From: Chloroflexota bacterium
Lineage (GTDB): Bacteria; Chloroflexota; Dehalococcoidia; Lucifugimonadales; JADFKI01
Reading direction: 5' to 3'
NCBI GenBank assembly: GCA_024648655.1
Contig: JAGGDZ010000017.1
Span: 1 to 5,889 of the forward strand
DNA: 5,889 nucleotides
The notes below the pieces were generated by a model. The model saw only the letters and a program-made list of their open reading frames with translations. It was not told the DNA's origin and ran no database searches. The position numbers and the translations under genes are program-made. Positions 5,511 through 5,889 of the stretch are shown one piece after another. The first letter of the stretch is position 1. The number at the start of each line of letters is the position of its first letter.

Positions 5511-5889
5511 TTAAGTCGTCTGCTCCCAGTCGCGCAGCAGTGTGTGCGCGGCGTTGTGTCCCGGCGCGCCAGTGACCTCGCCGCCAGGGTGCGCGCCCGC
5601 TCCGCACACGTACAGCCCTTCGATTGGTGTTCGGTAGCCTGAGATACTGCGGCTCCCGCGTCCCGCGAACATCTGCTGTGAAGTGATGTCGAGGTGGCGG
5701 ATATTGCCGTCAGTCAGTCCTACGCGCTCTTCGAGTTCGACCGGCGTGAAGAGCTCCCAGTCGAGCATTACATCGCGTAGGTTCGGCGCGTACTGCGCTA
5801 TCGTGTCGATGAGGTGCTCGCCGACTCCCTGCCGCGCACCCTGCCATGTGCCTTCCCGCAACTGTACCGGCGCGTACATCGACCATACG
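5511..5889 (-). CDS. FAD-dependent oxidoreductase, phytoene desaturase / PYROXD2-like, C-terminal fragment
   Basis: The frame is open to the window edge with no stop, so the 5' part of the gene is outside; the methionine at 5879 is internal (VWS precedes it). About 125 residues are visible of a protein normally near 500 residues. The fragment shows the family's C-terminal features: IDTIAQYAPNLRDVML, then LTDGNIRHLDITSQQMF, and the FAD-contacting end TPIEGLYVCGAGAHPGG and VTGAPGHNAA. This resembles the NAD(P)/FAD-dependent proteins related to phytoene dehydrogenase and human PYROXD2 rather than true carotenoid desaturases; the substrate of this group is generally unknown. The N-terminal dinucleotide-binding GxGxxG motif would lie outside the window. 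The gene ends 146 bp before the amidase start, on the same strand; no clear terminator is visible, but the amidase has its own promoter. Confidence 0.85.
   Translation of the reverse strand, partial: VWSMYAPVQLREGTWQGARQGVGEHLIDTIAQYAPNLRDVMLDWELFTPVELEERVGLTDGNIRHLDITSQQMFAGRGSRSISGYRTPIEGLYVCGAGAHPGGEVTGAPGHNAAHTLLRDWEQTT

Overview
The window looks like an ordinary stretch of a bacterial chromosome. Genes are GC-rich and closely packed, spacers are short and AT-rich, and the ribosome binding sites and sigma-70-like promoter elements are recognisable. Family content (peptide-type ABC importer, amidase-signature hydrolase, PYROXD2/phytoene-dehydrogenase-like oxidoreductase, bacterial scramblase-family protein, AlaX) would suit a free-living heterotroph. 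A Chloroflexota-like origin (Dehalococcoidia/SAR202 type) is my best guess from the flavour of the proteins, but nothing here proves it and no rRNA or other marker gene is present.

Layout. On the plus strand, 1-2378 holds the 3' end of a solute-binding protein gene (2-352) followed by two peptide/nickel-type ABC permease genes (452-1408 and 1479-2378). Together they form the importer core: extracytoplasmic substrate capture plus the membrane channel. The two ATPase genes that usually follow are absent. The second permease instead runs into a convergent gene with only 9 bp between stop codons.

On the minus strand, 5889-2388 holds, in order of transcription: the 3' end of a flavin-dependent amine/phytoene-desaturase-like oxidoreductase (5889-5511); an amidase-signature hydrolase with the complete Lys-Ser-Ser triad (5364-3937) and its own good promoter; an AlaX-type alanyl-tRNA editing protein (3871-3131); and a scramblase/LURP-one-family protein (2981-2388). 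Amidase and alaX are 65 bp apart and may be co-transcribed. The scramblase gene follows after a 149 bp AT-rich spacer.

The peptide importer and amidase could both serve scavenging of organic nitrogen, AlaX performs tRNA proofreading, and the scramblase-like gene has no obvious partner here. That linkage is inference; the sequence shows adjacency only.

I did not find a clearly new multi-gene system. The observations most worth a second look are small: a threefold 15-bp tandem repeat that copies the Shine-Dalgarno/start-codon unit of alaX; a nested RNA stem structure between the binding-protein and permease genes; an 8-codon reading frame with a better ribosome site than the permease just downstream of it; a 9-bp tandem repeat overlapping the amidase -10 box; and a promoter-like element facing the 3' end of alaX in antisense.
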